DNA of 64,000 bases. It comes from JAIBAC01 sp046331095. GTDB lineage: Bacteria > Actinomycetota > Acidimicrobiia > UBA2766. Shown piece by piece: positions 33,994 to 41,806 of the stretch (position 1 is its first letter; each line of letters starts with the position of its first letter). The DNA lies in the NCBI GenBank assembly GCA_046331095.1, contig JAXLRM010000004.1, positions 992,001 to 1,056,000 on the forward strand, given 5' to 3'. Position numbers and translations under genes: made by a program. The notes under the pieces were generated by a model. The model was given only the letters and a program-made list of their open reading frames with translations, ran no database searches and was not told the origin of the DNA.

Positions 33994-34245
33994 TCACGAG
34001 GGAACCTGCGTGGCGTACCAGCGGCCGGTCGGCTGGTCGTAGTCGATCCTGTGCCCGTCGGTGGTCCAGGCGCTCTCCATGTCGTCGCCGAGCTCGGCTT
34101 CGGTCCGCTCGACGTCGTACGCCGGGTGCGCGGCCACGACATCCCAGAAGTTGAGCTGGGTCCGGTCGTATTCGTCTGCGGCCCGCCAGCGGTCCTCGAA
34201 ACGGTTGAGCTCGGCGACAAGGCTCGCTGCTGTCGGCTCGCCCAT
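33994..34245 (-). CDS. hypothetical element protein
   Basis: 83 residues from ATG 34245. It is acidic and helical (SLVAELNRFEDRWRAADEYD), with a C-terminal WYATQVPS. No recognised domain. It is the first gene of a short minus-strand pair at the right end of the element. Confidence 0.5.
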   Translation of the reverse strand: MGEPTAASLVAELNRFEDRWRAADEYDRTQLNFWDVVAAHPAYDVERTEAELGDDMESAWTTDGHRIDYDQPTGRWYATQVPS

Positions 34246-34367
34246 GGTGGTCTCCCTGTCTCGTGAGCGGCCCCGATGCCGCTCCGTCCCGGCAAAGGGT
34301 ACGCCGCGGGTGCGACATGCGCCCGGGGGAGCGCTGCGGCTCCGGCGGGCCGGAAACGGAGCTTCGG

Positions 34368-34408
34368 TGATACCCGATTGATACCCGCAGGAATAGAATC
34401 GGGTATCA
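34368..34408 (+). repeat. integrase arm-type repeats, right end
   Basis: TGATACCCGATT followed by GATACCCGCAG at 34368-34390, then an inverted copy, AATCGGGTATCA, at 34397-34408. These match the repeats at 24959-24984 next to the integrase gene. They lie about 100 bp inside the right attachment site. The rest of 34246-34554 has no gene. Confidence 0.65.
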
Positions 34409-34499
34409 CTGGGCGGCATTAGGCAACATCCCGGTTGTGCGTTACCGCAGGTCAGAGGCACTTTCTGACACAGGACGGTACTGGCGGTAACAGCGGCTG

Positions 34500-34540
34500 C
34501 ACAGGTTCGAATCCTGTCCCGAGCACACCAAACCGCAGGT
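34500..34540 (+). repeat. right attachment repeat (attR), 3' tRNA fragment
   Basis: Identical to 24888-24928 except at 34529. It contains only the T arm and 3' acceptor strand of tRNA-Val and no upstream tRNA half, so it is the displaced original 3' end of the tRNA. It marks the end of the element. Confidence 0.9.
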
Positions 34541-34554
34541 TCGTCAGGAGATGG

Positions 34555-35265
34555 TCAGCCCGAGCGTCGGAAGACGACGAGGACCTCGAGCAACCCGTGG
34601 TCCTCGGTGCGGGCGGGCCCGAAGCTCGGGTTCGGGATCGAGTAGTCGGCGAAGGTGATCGGGATCGACCCGCTCACCTCGATGTTCTCGCCGTTGCGTC
34701 TCGCCGAGAGGTTCACCTGCACGGTCCTGGTCACGCCGTGGAGGGTCAGGTCGCCTGTTGCTTCCACGTCCACGGGTGTGGCGTCGGTGGGCACGCTCGC
34801 GAGTGGAATCGGCTCGGTCAGGTGGAACGTCGCGGTCGGGTACTTCGAGGTCTCCATGATGCGGCCGCGGAACTGGTTGTCGCGGCGGTCCTGGTCGCTC
34901 TTGACCGACGTCATGTCGACGCCGAGGTCGACGGCGGTGACCGTGGTTGCGTCGATGGTCATCTTGCCCGTGACCTTGTCGGTGCGTCCGACCGCCTCGG
35001 CACTCTGGCCGAAGAGGACCTCCTTGACCCGGTAGCCCGCCTGGGACCCCGCTGCCGGCACCCACGTGCCCGCGATCGTGCCGCCCGACACCGCATCGCC
35101 GGTGCCCGCGCCTGACGTCCCGGCACTGGTGGGCGGGTCGTCGAGGGACAGTGGCGGTGGAGCGTCTCCCTCCACGAAGTGGATGTAGGCGTACGTGCCC
35201 GCGGTGACGACGACGGCGAGGCCCACCACGACGGCGGCGACGATCCACACGAGGCGTTTGCGCAC
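34555..35265 (-). CDS. YceI-family protein with N-terminal membrane anchor
   Basis: 236 residues from GTG 35265. Residues about 5-30 form a signal anchor (LVWIVAAVVVGLAVVVTAGTYAY). A linker follows to about 65. The YceI lipocalin-like core contains AGTWVPAAGSQAGYRVKEVL, DNQFRGRIMETSKYPTATF and GDLTLHGVTRTVQVNL, all typical. YceI proteins bind isoprenoid or fatty-amide ligands in the periplasm-side space. It is divergent from the next gene across a repeat family A cluster. Confidence 0.93.
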   Translation of the reverse strand: MRKRLVWIVAAVVVGLAVVVTAGTYAYIHFVEGDAPPPLSLDDPPTSAGTSGAGTGDAVSGGTIAGTWVPAAGSQAGYRVKEVLFGQSAEAVGRTDKVTGKMTIDATTVTAVDLGVDMTSVKSDQDRRDNQFRGRIMETSKYPTATFHLTEPIPLASVPTDATPVDVEATGDLTLHGVTRTVQVNLSARRNGENIEVSGSIPITFADYSIPNPSFGPARTEDHGLLEVLVVFRRSG

Positions 35266-35340
35266 CCAGGCTCCGATCTCGGGAACGCAATCCCTACCAC
35301 GTCCGGACACCGGTAACCCCCCACGTCGGGGGTGCTGGTG

Positions 35341-35461
35341 GACGTGGGGACGTGAGGTGGGTTGTGGACCCGTTTTGCGTCCCCACGTCGGTGTGGGTTC
35401 GGTGTTCGGATGGACGTGGGGACGTGAGGTGGGTTGTGGACCCGTTTTGCGTCCCCACGTC
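35341..35461 (+). repeat. Repeat family A, cluster 3: two 49-bp structured repeats
   Basis: Copies at 35341-35389 and 35413-35461; a half-copy-like CCCCACGTCGGGGG lies just upstream at about 35319. Arms are perfect, the inner stem is TGGGT/ACCCG and the core has TTTTG. They occupy the gap between two divergently transcribed genes, where a terminator would not be expected. Confidence 0.9.
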
Positions 35462-35492
35462 GGTGTGGGTGGGGGCGTGGCACACTGCGGGG

Positions 35493-35939
35493 GTGGAAGA
35501 CGACCGCTGGTTCCACCCGTCCGAGGGTGCGCCCGATCCCGGCTCCGACTACTACGACGACGACTCTGCCACCGGCACACGAAGGCGCCCGTCGTGGGTG
35601 AGGGCCTTGGCGCTGGCCCTGGCGGCAGTCCTGGTCCTGAGCACGGTCGGGACGGTGTCGCTCGTGTTGTTGCGCCGTTCGGCGCGGGTGAACTGCGCTG
35701 CATCGGTACTCGGCGAGCTCGACCTGATCGGCGCCACCGTGAGCGAGGCGCGGCGCACACTCACCCGCGCGCCCTACCGCTGCGAACGCGACACGACGAT
35801 CGAGATCGCGGTAGCCGACCTCGTCGATTGCGACCGCGACCGGCCCGGCACGATCGTGCGGCAGGACCGCATCGACTACGACCCGGAGGGCAAGCCCTTC
35901 GTCACGGTCGCGGTGTGCGGTTCGGTGTCGTCTGCCTGA
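35493..35939 (+). CDS. membrane protein with PASTA-like extracytoplasmic domain
   Basis: 148 residues from GTG 35493. An acidic cytoplasmic N-terminus (about 35 residues) precedes a single TM (ALALALAAVLVLSTVGTVSLVLL). The rest resembles a PASTA unit: LGELDLIGATVSEARRTLT, then beta strands and a YDPEGKPFVTVAV ending. Two cysteines (CAAS, CERD) plus CDRD and VCGS may form disulfides. PASTA domains sense cell-wall fragments or lipid II; whether this one does is inference. Confidence 0.6.
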   Translation: MEDDRWFHPSEGAPDPGSDYYDDDSATGTRRRPSWVRALALALAAVLVLSTVGTVSLVLLRRSARVNCAASVLGELDLIGATVSEARRTLTRAPYRCERDTTIEIAVADLVDCDRDRPGTIVRQDRIDYDPEGKPFVTVAVCGSVSSA

Positions 35940-35962
35940 GCGGTATACAGTCGTGGGCGATC

Positions 35963-36074
35963 CACACACCCGGGGAGCTCGGGAGAACCGAGCTGAGAGG
36001 GTGGCCCTGCCCCACCGTGGGCCCGCCACCGACCCGCGAACCTGAACCGGGCAATGCCGGCGGAGGGAGCGTGC
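35963..36074 (+). promoter_or_regulatory. TPP (THI-element) riboswitch
   Basis: The conserved core is intact: GGGGAGC (35972-35978), GCTGAGAGG (35992-36000), and GAACCTGA plus CCGGGCAATGCCGGCGGAGGGA in pieces from 36038 to 36068. P1 is CACAC (35963 on) with GCGTG (36069-36073). Its conserved 3' AGGGA segment doubles as the ribosome binding site and P1 contains the GTG start of the next gene at 36071, so TPP binding should block translation directly. It heads a thiamine kinase and transport operon, fully consistent with its ligand. Confidence 0.95.
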
Positions 36075-36736
36075 AGGAACGAAACGTCCTGGTGTTCACG
36101 GGAGGCGGTGACGCCGGACCGCTGCCGGCGGACGACTTCGAGCTCGTGATCGCGGCCGACTCGGGCCTTGCGCTCGCGTCCTCGCTGGGACGTCCTGTCG
36201 ACCTCGTCGTGGGCGACATGGACAGCGTCGACATGACCGCGCTCGACGCGGCTGCCGCTGCGGGAGCACGCGTGGAACGCCACGATCGCGACAAGGATCG
36301 GACGGACCTCGAGCTCGCCCTCGACGCGGCCCGCCGCCACGGCGCCAGCCGCGTCCACGTCGTCGGCGGTGCCGGTGGTCGGCTCGACCACGTGCTCGCC
36401 AACGCCCTCTGCCTGGCTGCGGAGGAGTGGTCGGCCTTGGAGATCAGGGCGACTTACGGCAGAGCGCGCGTGTGGGTCGTGCGTACAGCGGCCACGATGG
36501 GGGGCCGCCCGGGCGAACTCGTCAGCCTCGTGCCGGTCGGCGGTCGCGCCACCGGGGTCCGCACGACCGGGCTGCGCTGGCGCCTCGGTGGCGACACCCT
36601 GCATCCGGCATCGGGGCGCGGGATCAGCAACGAGTTCGCGGCGCCGCGGGCGACGGTTGCCCTCGACGTGGGGACCCTGCTCGTCGTGGCGCCCGGCCCG
36701 GAAACACAGACCGGAAGCGGAGGGATGCGAGAGTGA
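36071..36736 (+). CDS. thiN: thiamine pyrophosphokinase (thiamine diphosphokinase)
   Basis: 221 residues from GTG 36071. Motifs match the ThiN/TPK family: GGGDAGPLP, AADSGLALASSLG, VVGDMDSVD (metal and pyrophosphate binding), HDRDKDRTDLELAL, GGAGGRLDHVLAN, and a C-terminal beta-sandwich ending in SNEFAAPRATVAL. It converts thiamine to TPP with ATP. It is the first gene of the riboswitch-controlled operon and overlaps the binding-protein start (GTGA). No thiamine synthesis genes follow, so the cell seems to import and pyrophosphorylate thiamine. Confidence 0.93.
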   Translation: MQERNVLVFTGGGDAGPLPADDFELVIAADSGLALASSLGRPVDLVVGDMDSVDMTALDAAAAAGARVERHDRDKDRTDLELALDAARRHGASRVHVVGGAGGRLDHVLANALCLAAEEWSALEIRATYGRARVWVVRTAATMGGRPGELVSLVPVGGRATGVRTTGLRWRLGGDTLHPASGRGISNEFAAPRATVALDVGTLLVVAPGPETQTGSGGMRE

Positions 36737-37794
36737 GACCGAAACCGTTCGTCGCCGCCGCGGTCGCTGTCTGCGCCTCGTTGCTCGTCGCGTGCGGCAG
36801 TCCCGAGCCGCCCGAGGGGTCACCGAAGGAGGTCACGGTCACGCTCATGACCCACGACTCGTTCAACGTGAGCGAGCCGGTCCTCGACGCGTTCCGTGAC
36901 GAGACGGGCATCACCGTCGAAGTGCTCACCGGCGGCGACGCGGGCGCGGCGCTGAACCAGGCGATCCTGTCCAAGGACAACCCCGTCGCCGACGTGTTCT
37001 ACGGCGTCGACAACACCTTCCTCGCACGCGCGCTCGACGCGGGCATCTTCCAGGAGTACACACCCGCGGCCGTATCGGAGGTTCCCGCCGAACTCCGCCT
37101 CGACACGTCGGGCCGCCTAACTCCGATCGACTACGCGGACGTGTGCGTCAACGCCGACGACGCGACCCTCGCGAAGACGGCCACACCGGCGCCCGCGGAC
37201 CTCGAGTCGCTCACGGATCCGCGCTACAAGGGCGACCTCGTCGTCGAGAACCCCGCGACCTCGTCGCCCGGACTCGCCTTCCTGCTCGCCACGATCGCCG
37301 AGTTCGGACCCGACGGGTGGCAGCGTTACTGGGAAGCCCTACGCGCCAACGGCGTCAAGGTCGTGGACGGCTGGGAGAGCGCCTACTTCACCGAGTTCAG
37401 TGCGGGTGGCGCAGGAGGCAGCCGCCCGCTCGTCGTGAGCTACGCGACGAGCCCGGTCGCGACCGTCGTCGACGCCGACCCGCCCGTCGATCGAGCCACC
37501 ACGTCGGTGGCAGCGCAGACGTGCTTCCGCCAGGTCGAGCTCGCCGGCGTCCTCGACGGCACACGCGTGCCCGGACCGGCGCGCCGTGTCGTGGACTTCC
37601 TGCTGTCGCAGCAGTTCCAGGCCGACATGCCGCTCCAGATGTACGTCTACCCCGCTCGTGCCGGCATCCCACTCCCGCAGGTGTTCGTCGACAACGCTGC
37701 CGTCGTCGAACACCCCCACAGCATTCCACCCGCGGAGATCGCGGCTCACCGTGACGAATGGATCGACGCGTGGAAGCAGGTCACGCTCGGTTGA
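36733..37794 (+). CDS. thiB: thiamine ABC transporter substrate-binding lipoprotein
   Basis: 353 residues from GTG 36733. The signal with lipobox LLVACGS puts the lipidated Cys near residue 19. The type II periplasmic binding fold matches TbpA/ThiB: TVTLMTHDSFNVSEPVLDAF, GGDAGAALNQAIL, ADVFYGVDNTFLARAL, TPIDYADVCVN, PATSSPGLAFLLATIAEFG and SYATSPVAT. The acidic and Tyr/Trp contacts of the family are present as far as visible. It is the membrane-surface thiamine (or phosphorylated form) receptor of the operon. Confidence 0.92.
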   Translation: MRPKPFVAAAVAVCASLLVACGSPEPPEGSPKEVTVTLMTHDSFNVSEPVLDAFRDETGITVEVLTGGDAGAALNQAILSKDNPVADVFYGVDNTFLARALDAGIFQEYTPAAVSEVPAELRLDTSGRLTPIDYADVCVNADDATLAKTATPAPADLESLTDPRYKGDLVVENPATSSPGLAFLLATIAEFGPDGWQRYWEALRANGVKVVDGWESAYFTEFSAGGAGGSRPLVVSYATSPVATVVDADPPVDRATTSVAAQTCFRQVELAGVLDGTRVPGPARRVVDFLLSQQFQADMPLQMYVYPARAGIPLPQVFVDNAAVVEHPHSIPPAEIAAHRDEWIDAWKQVTLG

Positions 37795-39461
37795 GGAGCG
37801 CCTTCGACCCGCCCGGCACCGCGGCGCCCCCAGCTCGCACCCGTGCCGGGTGGACCGCTGCCGGGCGCGCCGGCCTCGTGGCGGTGCCGGTCGCCTTCTG
37901 GGCCCTGCTCTTCGCGTACCCGATGGTTTCGATCGTGGAGCGTGCGCTCGCACCCGGCGGCTACCTCGACCTCGGTCCCGCTGTCCGCGTCCTCGCCGAG
38001 CCGACTACCCGGGCGGTGTTCTGGTTCTCGTTCTGGCAGGCGGCGGTGTCGACGTCGATCACGCTCGTGCTCGGGCTCCCGGCCGCGTACACCTTCGCGC
38101 GCCGGGATTTCCGGGGCCGCAAGGTTCTTGAAGGCCTCTTGACGGCGGCGTTCGTGATGCCCACCGTCGTCGTCGCCCTCGCGTTCCGCAGTGTCCTCGC
38201 CCCGCTCGGGCTCGGCTCGGGGCTCGTTGCGATCCTCGCGGCGCACTGCTTCTTCAACTACGTCGTCGTCGTCCGCACCGTCGGAGTCGTCTGGGCCGAC
38301 CTCGACCCCTCGGCGGCCGAGGCCGCCCGGACCCTGGGCGCCACCAGAGCGCAGGCCTTCCGGCGCATAACCCTGCCTTCGCTGGCACCGGCGATCGCGT
38401 CCGCGGCCGCCATCGTCTTCTTGTTCACGTTCACCTCGTTCGGGGTCGTGCTCGTCCTCGGTGGGCCGGCCTACTCGACCGTCGAGGTCGAGATCTGGCG
38501 ACGCTGGACCCAGGATCTGGACCCGGGCGCGGCCGTCGCGCTCGCGCTGTGCCAGATGCTCGCGGTCGCCGCGGTCGTCGCGGTCTCGCTCTGGTTCGGG
38601 CGTCACCGCGCGAGAAGCGTCGCGCTCCGACCCCGCGATCCCCTGCCGCGGCGCCGGGGAGGCCTAGCGGTGGCGACCACCGTCGCCGCGTGTGTGCTCC
38701 TCGTCGGTTTGCCGCTCGGCGCCCTCGTGGTCCGAGCGTTCAGCGCAGGTGGACGTCCGGCGCTCTCCAACTGGACGCGCCTCGGCAGCAACCCCCGGCA
38801 GAGTGTCCTGGCGGTCGCACCGCTGGAAGCGCTCGCGAACTCGGTCGTCATAGCGGTGGCGGCGACGATCGTGGCGGTCTGCGTCGGTGGCTGTGCCGCC
38901 GTCGTCGTGGCGCGGCGCCGTACAGGAAGGGCGGCAGCGGCGGGCCGCGCCCTCGACGTCGCGCTGCTGCTGCCCCTGGCGGCGAGTGCCGTGACGATCG
39001 CGCTGGGCTTCCTGGTCGCGTTCGGCCGGCCACCATTCGACCTGCGCACCTCACCTGCGCTGATCCCGCTCGCGCACGCGCTCGTCGCCGTTCCCTTCGT
39101 GGTCCGCCTCGTTGCCCCCGAGCTCGGCTCGATCGACCCGCGCCTGCACGACGCCGCGGCGACCCTGGGTGCCGCGCCGGCGCGGGTGTGGCGCGTGGTG
39201 GACCTGCCGATCGTATGGCGCGCCCTGCTCGTCGCGGCCGGCTTCGCGTTCTGCATCTCACTGGGCGAGTTCGGCGCGACGCTGTTCCTTGCCCGCCCGG
39301 ACCTGCCCACGGTTCCGGTCGCGATCGCGCGGCTGCTGTCCAAGCCCGGAAGCGCCAACCTGGGCCAGGCCGCCAGCCTGGGTGTAGTACTCGTGGCGAT
39401 CACGGCCGCGGTGGTGCTCCTACTCGAGCGCTGGCGTCCACGCGAGCTGGGGGACTTCTGA
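37791..39461 (+). CDS. thiP: thiamine ABC transporter permease (two fused TMD halves)
   Basis: 556 residues from TTG 37791, overlapping the previous stop (TTGA). About twelve TMs occur in two similar halves, the family norm for ThiP. Each half has an EAA-type loop: EAARTLGATRAQAFRRITLP in the first and HDAAATLGAAPARVWRVVDLP in the second. It is coupled to thiB upstream and followed by a small ORF, then the ATPase. Confidence 0.92.
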   Translation: MRSAFDPPGTAAPPARTRAGWTAAGRAGLVAVPVAFWALLFAYPMVSIVERALAPGGYLDLGPAVRVLAEPTTRAVFWFSFWQAAVSTSITLVLGLPAAYTFARRDFRGRKVLEGLLTAAFVMPTVVVALAFRSVLAPLGLGSGLVAILAAHCFFNYVVVVRTVGVVWADLDPSAAEAARTLGATRAQAFRRITLPSLAPAIASAAAIVFLFTFTSFGVVLVLGGPAYSTVEVEIWRRWTQDLDPGAAVALALCQMLAVAAVVAVSLWFGRHRARSVALRPRDPLPRRRGGLAVATTVAACVLLVGLPLGALVVRAFSAGGRPALSNWTRLGSNPRQSVLAVAPLEALANSVVIAVAATIVAVCVGGCAAVVVARRRTGRAAAAGRALDVALLLPLAASAVTIALGFLVAFGRPPFDLRTSPALIPLAHALVAVPFVVRLVAPELGSIDPRLHDAAATLGAAPARVWRVVDLPIVWRALLVAAGFAFCISLGEFGATLFLARPDLPTVPVAIARLLSKPGSANLGQAASLGVVLVAITAAVVLLLERWRPRELGDF

Positions 39462-39466
39462 GGACT

Positions 39467-39670
39467 GTGGTGGCACGAGACGTGAGCTGGTTCCCGACCG
39501 GTCCGACTCATCGGCGATTCGAGAACGTGTACGAGTGGGCCCCCGAATGGGACTGGGCCCGAGATCGCGCCGACGTGTTCCGCCGCGTCGCGGGCGACGA
39601 CGACACGGCGGTGTACGAATTCCTTCCGCGCAGAGCGAAGCCGGCCGTATGTCGCGACCCGATGCCTTGA
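39467..39670 (+). CDS. unknown 67-residue ORF inside the thiamine transport operon
   Basis: From GTG 39467 to TGA 39668-39670, five bases after the permease stop and overlapping the ATPase start by 22 bp. It is rich in Trp and acidic residues (FENVYEWAPEWDWARDRADV) with no recognised family. Third positions are mostly G/C, as in real genes here. It may be a genuine small gene involved in transport, or a chance frame. Its position between thiP and thiQ in a compact operon makes it worth keeping. Confidence 0.5.
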   Translation: MVARDVSWFPTGPTHRRFENVYEWAPEWDWARDRADVFRRVAGDDDTAVYEFLPRRAKPAVCRDPMP

Positions 39671-40827
39671 CTCGTCTGCGCGTCCGCGGCGTGGGGTTGC
39701 GTCGCGGCGCGGAGATCATCCTCGACGGGGTCGACCTCGACGTCGCCGCGGGCGAGACGGTCGCCGTCATCGGGCCCAGCGGCTGCGGCAAGACCTCGCT
39801 GCTGCGCGTGATCGCCGGGCTCGAGGCACCCGACGCCGGCACCGTCTCGTGGTCCGGTGCCGACCTCGCCGGTGTCCCGCCGCACCTGCGCGAGGTCGGC
39901 TTCGTGTTCCAGGACTACGCGCTGTTCCCGCACATGGACGTCGCCGCGAACGTCGCGTTCGGCCTGCGGATGCGGCATCTGGCCCGTGACGAGATGTCCC
40001 GCAGGGTCGGCGCCGCGCTCGACGGTGCGGGGCTCGCCGCGCTGGCGCACCGGCGTGTCGACCGCCTCTCGGGTGGCGAGCAGCAAAGGGTCGCCCTGGC
40101 ACGTGCGCTCGTGATCGAGCCGCGGCTGCTGCTCCTCGACGAACCGCTGGGCGCGCTCGACCGCACTCTCAAGACCGAGCTCCTGAGCGAGCTCGGCGGT
40201 CTGCTGGCGGGGCGCACCACCGTGCTCGTGACCCACGACCAGGCGGAGGCCTTCGCGCTCGCCGACCGCGTCGTCGTGATGCGCGCCGGCGCGGTGGTGC
40301 AGGCAGGAGAGCCCGAGGCGGTCTGGCGGCAGCCCGCCGACGAGTGGGTGGCACGCTTCTGCGGCCTCGACACCGTCGTCGGCGCTGTCGTGGCATCCGG
40401 CGAGGCGGTCCTGCCGTGGGGAACGCGGCTGGCCTACGACGGTCCCGGCACCGAGGTCCGCGTCGTCGTGCACCCGGGGACGTTCCGCATCGCCGGTCCC
40501 GGCGAGCGCGGGGATACGGTCGCGGCGACGGTGAGGGAGCGGCGCTTCGCCGGCTCGTCGGTGAGCCTCGCGGTGCGTGTCGCCGACGTCGACGTCGACG
40601 TCGAGGTCGACCCGCTCGTCGCCGTCGGCGCAGGCGACAGCGTGCGGTTGCGTGTGGATCCGGCGGGCCTCACGATCCTGGATCCGGAGGCGGGTCCCCT
40701 GCCGGAGGCGCAGCTTCCTCGCGGATCCGCAGGTGCCTTGCCGCCGAACGGTTCAGGACCGGCAGGAGCGGCAGGCCCCACAGGATCGGCAGCCACTGGC
40801 TCACGAGGCGCCAGCCGAGCACCGTAG
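39649..40827 (+). CDS. thiQ: thiamine ABC transporter ATP-binding protein
   Basis: 392 residues from ATG 39649. Walker A GPSGCGKTSLL (about residue 43), Q-loop FVFQDYALFPH, signature LSGGEQQRVALARAL, Walker B LLLLDEP and switch VTHDQAEA are all intact. A TOBE-like domain follows (residues about 255-345). The last about 45 residues (a Pro/Gly/Ala-rich tail) lie antisense to the end of the flippase-like gene on the other strand, so the two coding ends overlap by 158 bp. The tail is probably unstructured. Confidence 0.92.
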   Translation: MSRPDALTRLRVRGVGLRRGAEIILDGVDLDVAAGETVAVIGPSGCGKTSLLRVIAGLEAPDAGTVSWSGADLAGVPPHLREVGFVFQDYALFPHMDVAANVAFGLRMRHLARDEMSRRVGAALDGAGLAALAHRRVDRLSGGEQQRVALARALVIEPRLLLLDEPLGALDRTLKTELLSELGGLLAGRTTVLVTHDQAEAFALADRVVVMRAGAVVQAGEPEAVWRQPADEWVARFCGLDTVVGAVVASGEAVLPWGTRLAYDGPGTEVRVVVHPGTFRIAGPGERGDTVAATVRERRFAGSSVSLAVRVADVDVDVEVDPLVAVGAGDSVRLRVDPAGLTILDPEAGPLPEAQLPRGSAGALPPNGSGPAGAAGPTGSAATGSRGASRAP

Positions 40828-41776
40828 ACGTCGCAGCCGCCGCGGGCGCCCCGGTCGCCACGAGCGCGGCGGTCATCGCGACCTCGACGGTGCCGATCCC
40901 GCCTGGCGTGATCGGCAGCGCCATCGTGAGCTGGGCCACGATGTAGGCCAGCAGCAGCGACGGCAGCGGCGTGCCGTAACCGACCGTCATCGCCATGACG
41001 ATGACTACCGCGAAGTCGAGGAGCCAGTTGGCCGCGGCCCAGCCACCGCCGAGCGCGAGGGCGCTGCGGTCCGCGACGAGGTCGGCGAGGTTGCCCAGGA
41101 ACGAGGTCACGTGCGCGCCGACCACGTCGGCCTTGACCCTGTCGCGCAGTGGCCCCACGGCGCAGCGGCGCACCAAGCGGGCGGCCATCGCGCCGGCGGC
41201 TTCGGCACGGTGCAGTGCCGGGCGGGCGGCGATCACGACCACCACGATCACGAGGGCCACCCCGGCGGCACCGAGGGCGATGCTGCCGATCTGTCCGCCC
41301 AGGAGGGAGAGCAACGCGGCGATCGGGAACAGCAGCGCGAGCGTGAGCGAGGACACGACCCCCGACGCAGCCAGCCCGGCGACGACGGTGGGCCGGTCGA
41401 TGCCGGCTCGTCCCAACGTGTCGACCTGGACCGCGAACGCGGCGGAGGCCCCTCCCGGGAGGATGCGGCCCAGGGCGTTGCCGACGAGCGCGGTGAGCCG
41501 CAGGAGCCCACGTGGGGCCGCCTCGCCCATGGTCCGCAGGTTGTTGTGCAGCAGCTCGGCGTAGGCGAACAGGCACGCGAGCTCGAGCACGATCACCAGG
41601 ACGCCCATGAGCGGGAAGCCGACCAGCACCGCGCGGGAGGTGTCCTCGAGCTGGCTGATCTGCGGGATCAGCAGGCGGATCGCGAGCGCCACGAACGCGG
41701 CTTGCACGAAGTACCAGATCCAGCTGCGCCGCTTCTTCCCGGGGCGGAGCCCAGGATCCGGTGTCGCGTCGTCCAT
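40670..41776 (-). CDS. lysylphosphatidylglycerol synthase TM region / YbhN-like flippase-type membrane protein
   Basis: 368 residues with 7-8 TMs. GRILPGGASAAFAVQ near residue 103 and the later LPITPGGIGTVEVAMTAALV motif (residues 290-310) are characteristic of the UPF0104/YbhN family, whose integral membrane domain is shared with MprF flippases. Its C-terminal end lies antisense to the 3' tail of thiQ. Lipid substrate is unknown. Confidence 0.88.
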   Translation of the reverse strand: MDDATPDPGLRPGKKRRSWIWYFVQAAFVALAIRLLIPQISQLEDTSRAVLVGFPLMGVLVIVLELACLFAYAELLHNNLRTMGEAAPRGLLRLTALVGNALGRILPGGASAAFAVQVDTLGRAGIDRPTVVAGLAASGVVSSLTLALLFPIAALLSLLGGQIGSIALGAAGVALVIVVVVIAARPALHRAEAAGAMAARLVRRCAVGPLRDRVKADVVGAHVTSFLGNLADLVADRSALALGGGWAAANWLLDFAVVIVMAMTVGYGTPLPSLLLAYIVAQLTMALPITPGGIGTVEVAMTAALVATGAPAAAATSTVLGWRLVSQWLPILWGLPLLPVLNRSAARHLRIREEAAPPAGDPPPDPGS

Positions 41777-41806
41777 CGGGGGAACAAGCTAACGGCCCAC
41801 AGGACC

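Larger units (their letters stand above)
24888..34540. mobile_element. integrated phage-satellite-like element in tRNA-Val (phiRv-like)
   Basis: About 9.65 kb bounded by 41-bp direct repeats (24888-24928 and 34500-34540, one mismatch at 24917/34529) that begin in the T arm of tRNA-Val. It carries a tyrosine integrase with recombination-directionality genes, a Prim-Pol protein, an ATPase, a DUF4326 protein and an HK97-type capsid protein, but no visible tail, portal, terminase or lysis genes. That gene set and size match the M. tuberculosis phiRv1/phiRv2 elements, and phiRv2 is also known to sit at a tRNA-Val. Several genes are frame-broken, so the copy may be defective. Confidence 0.85.
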
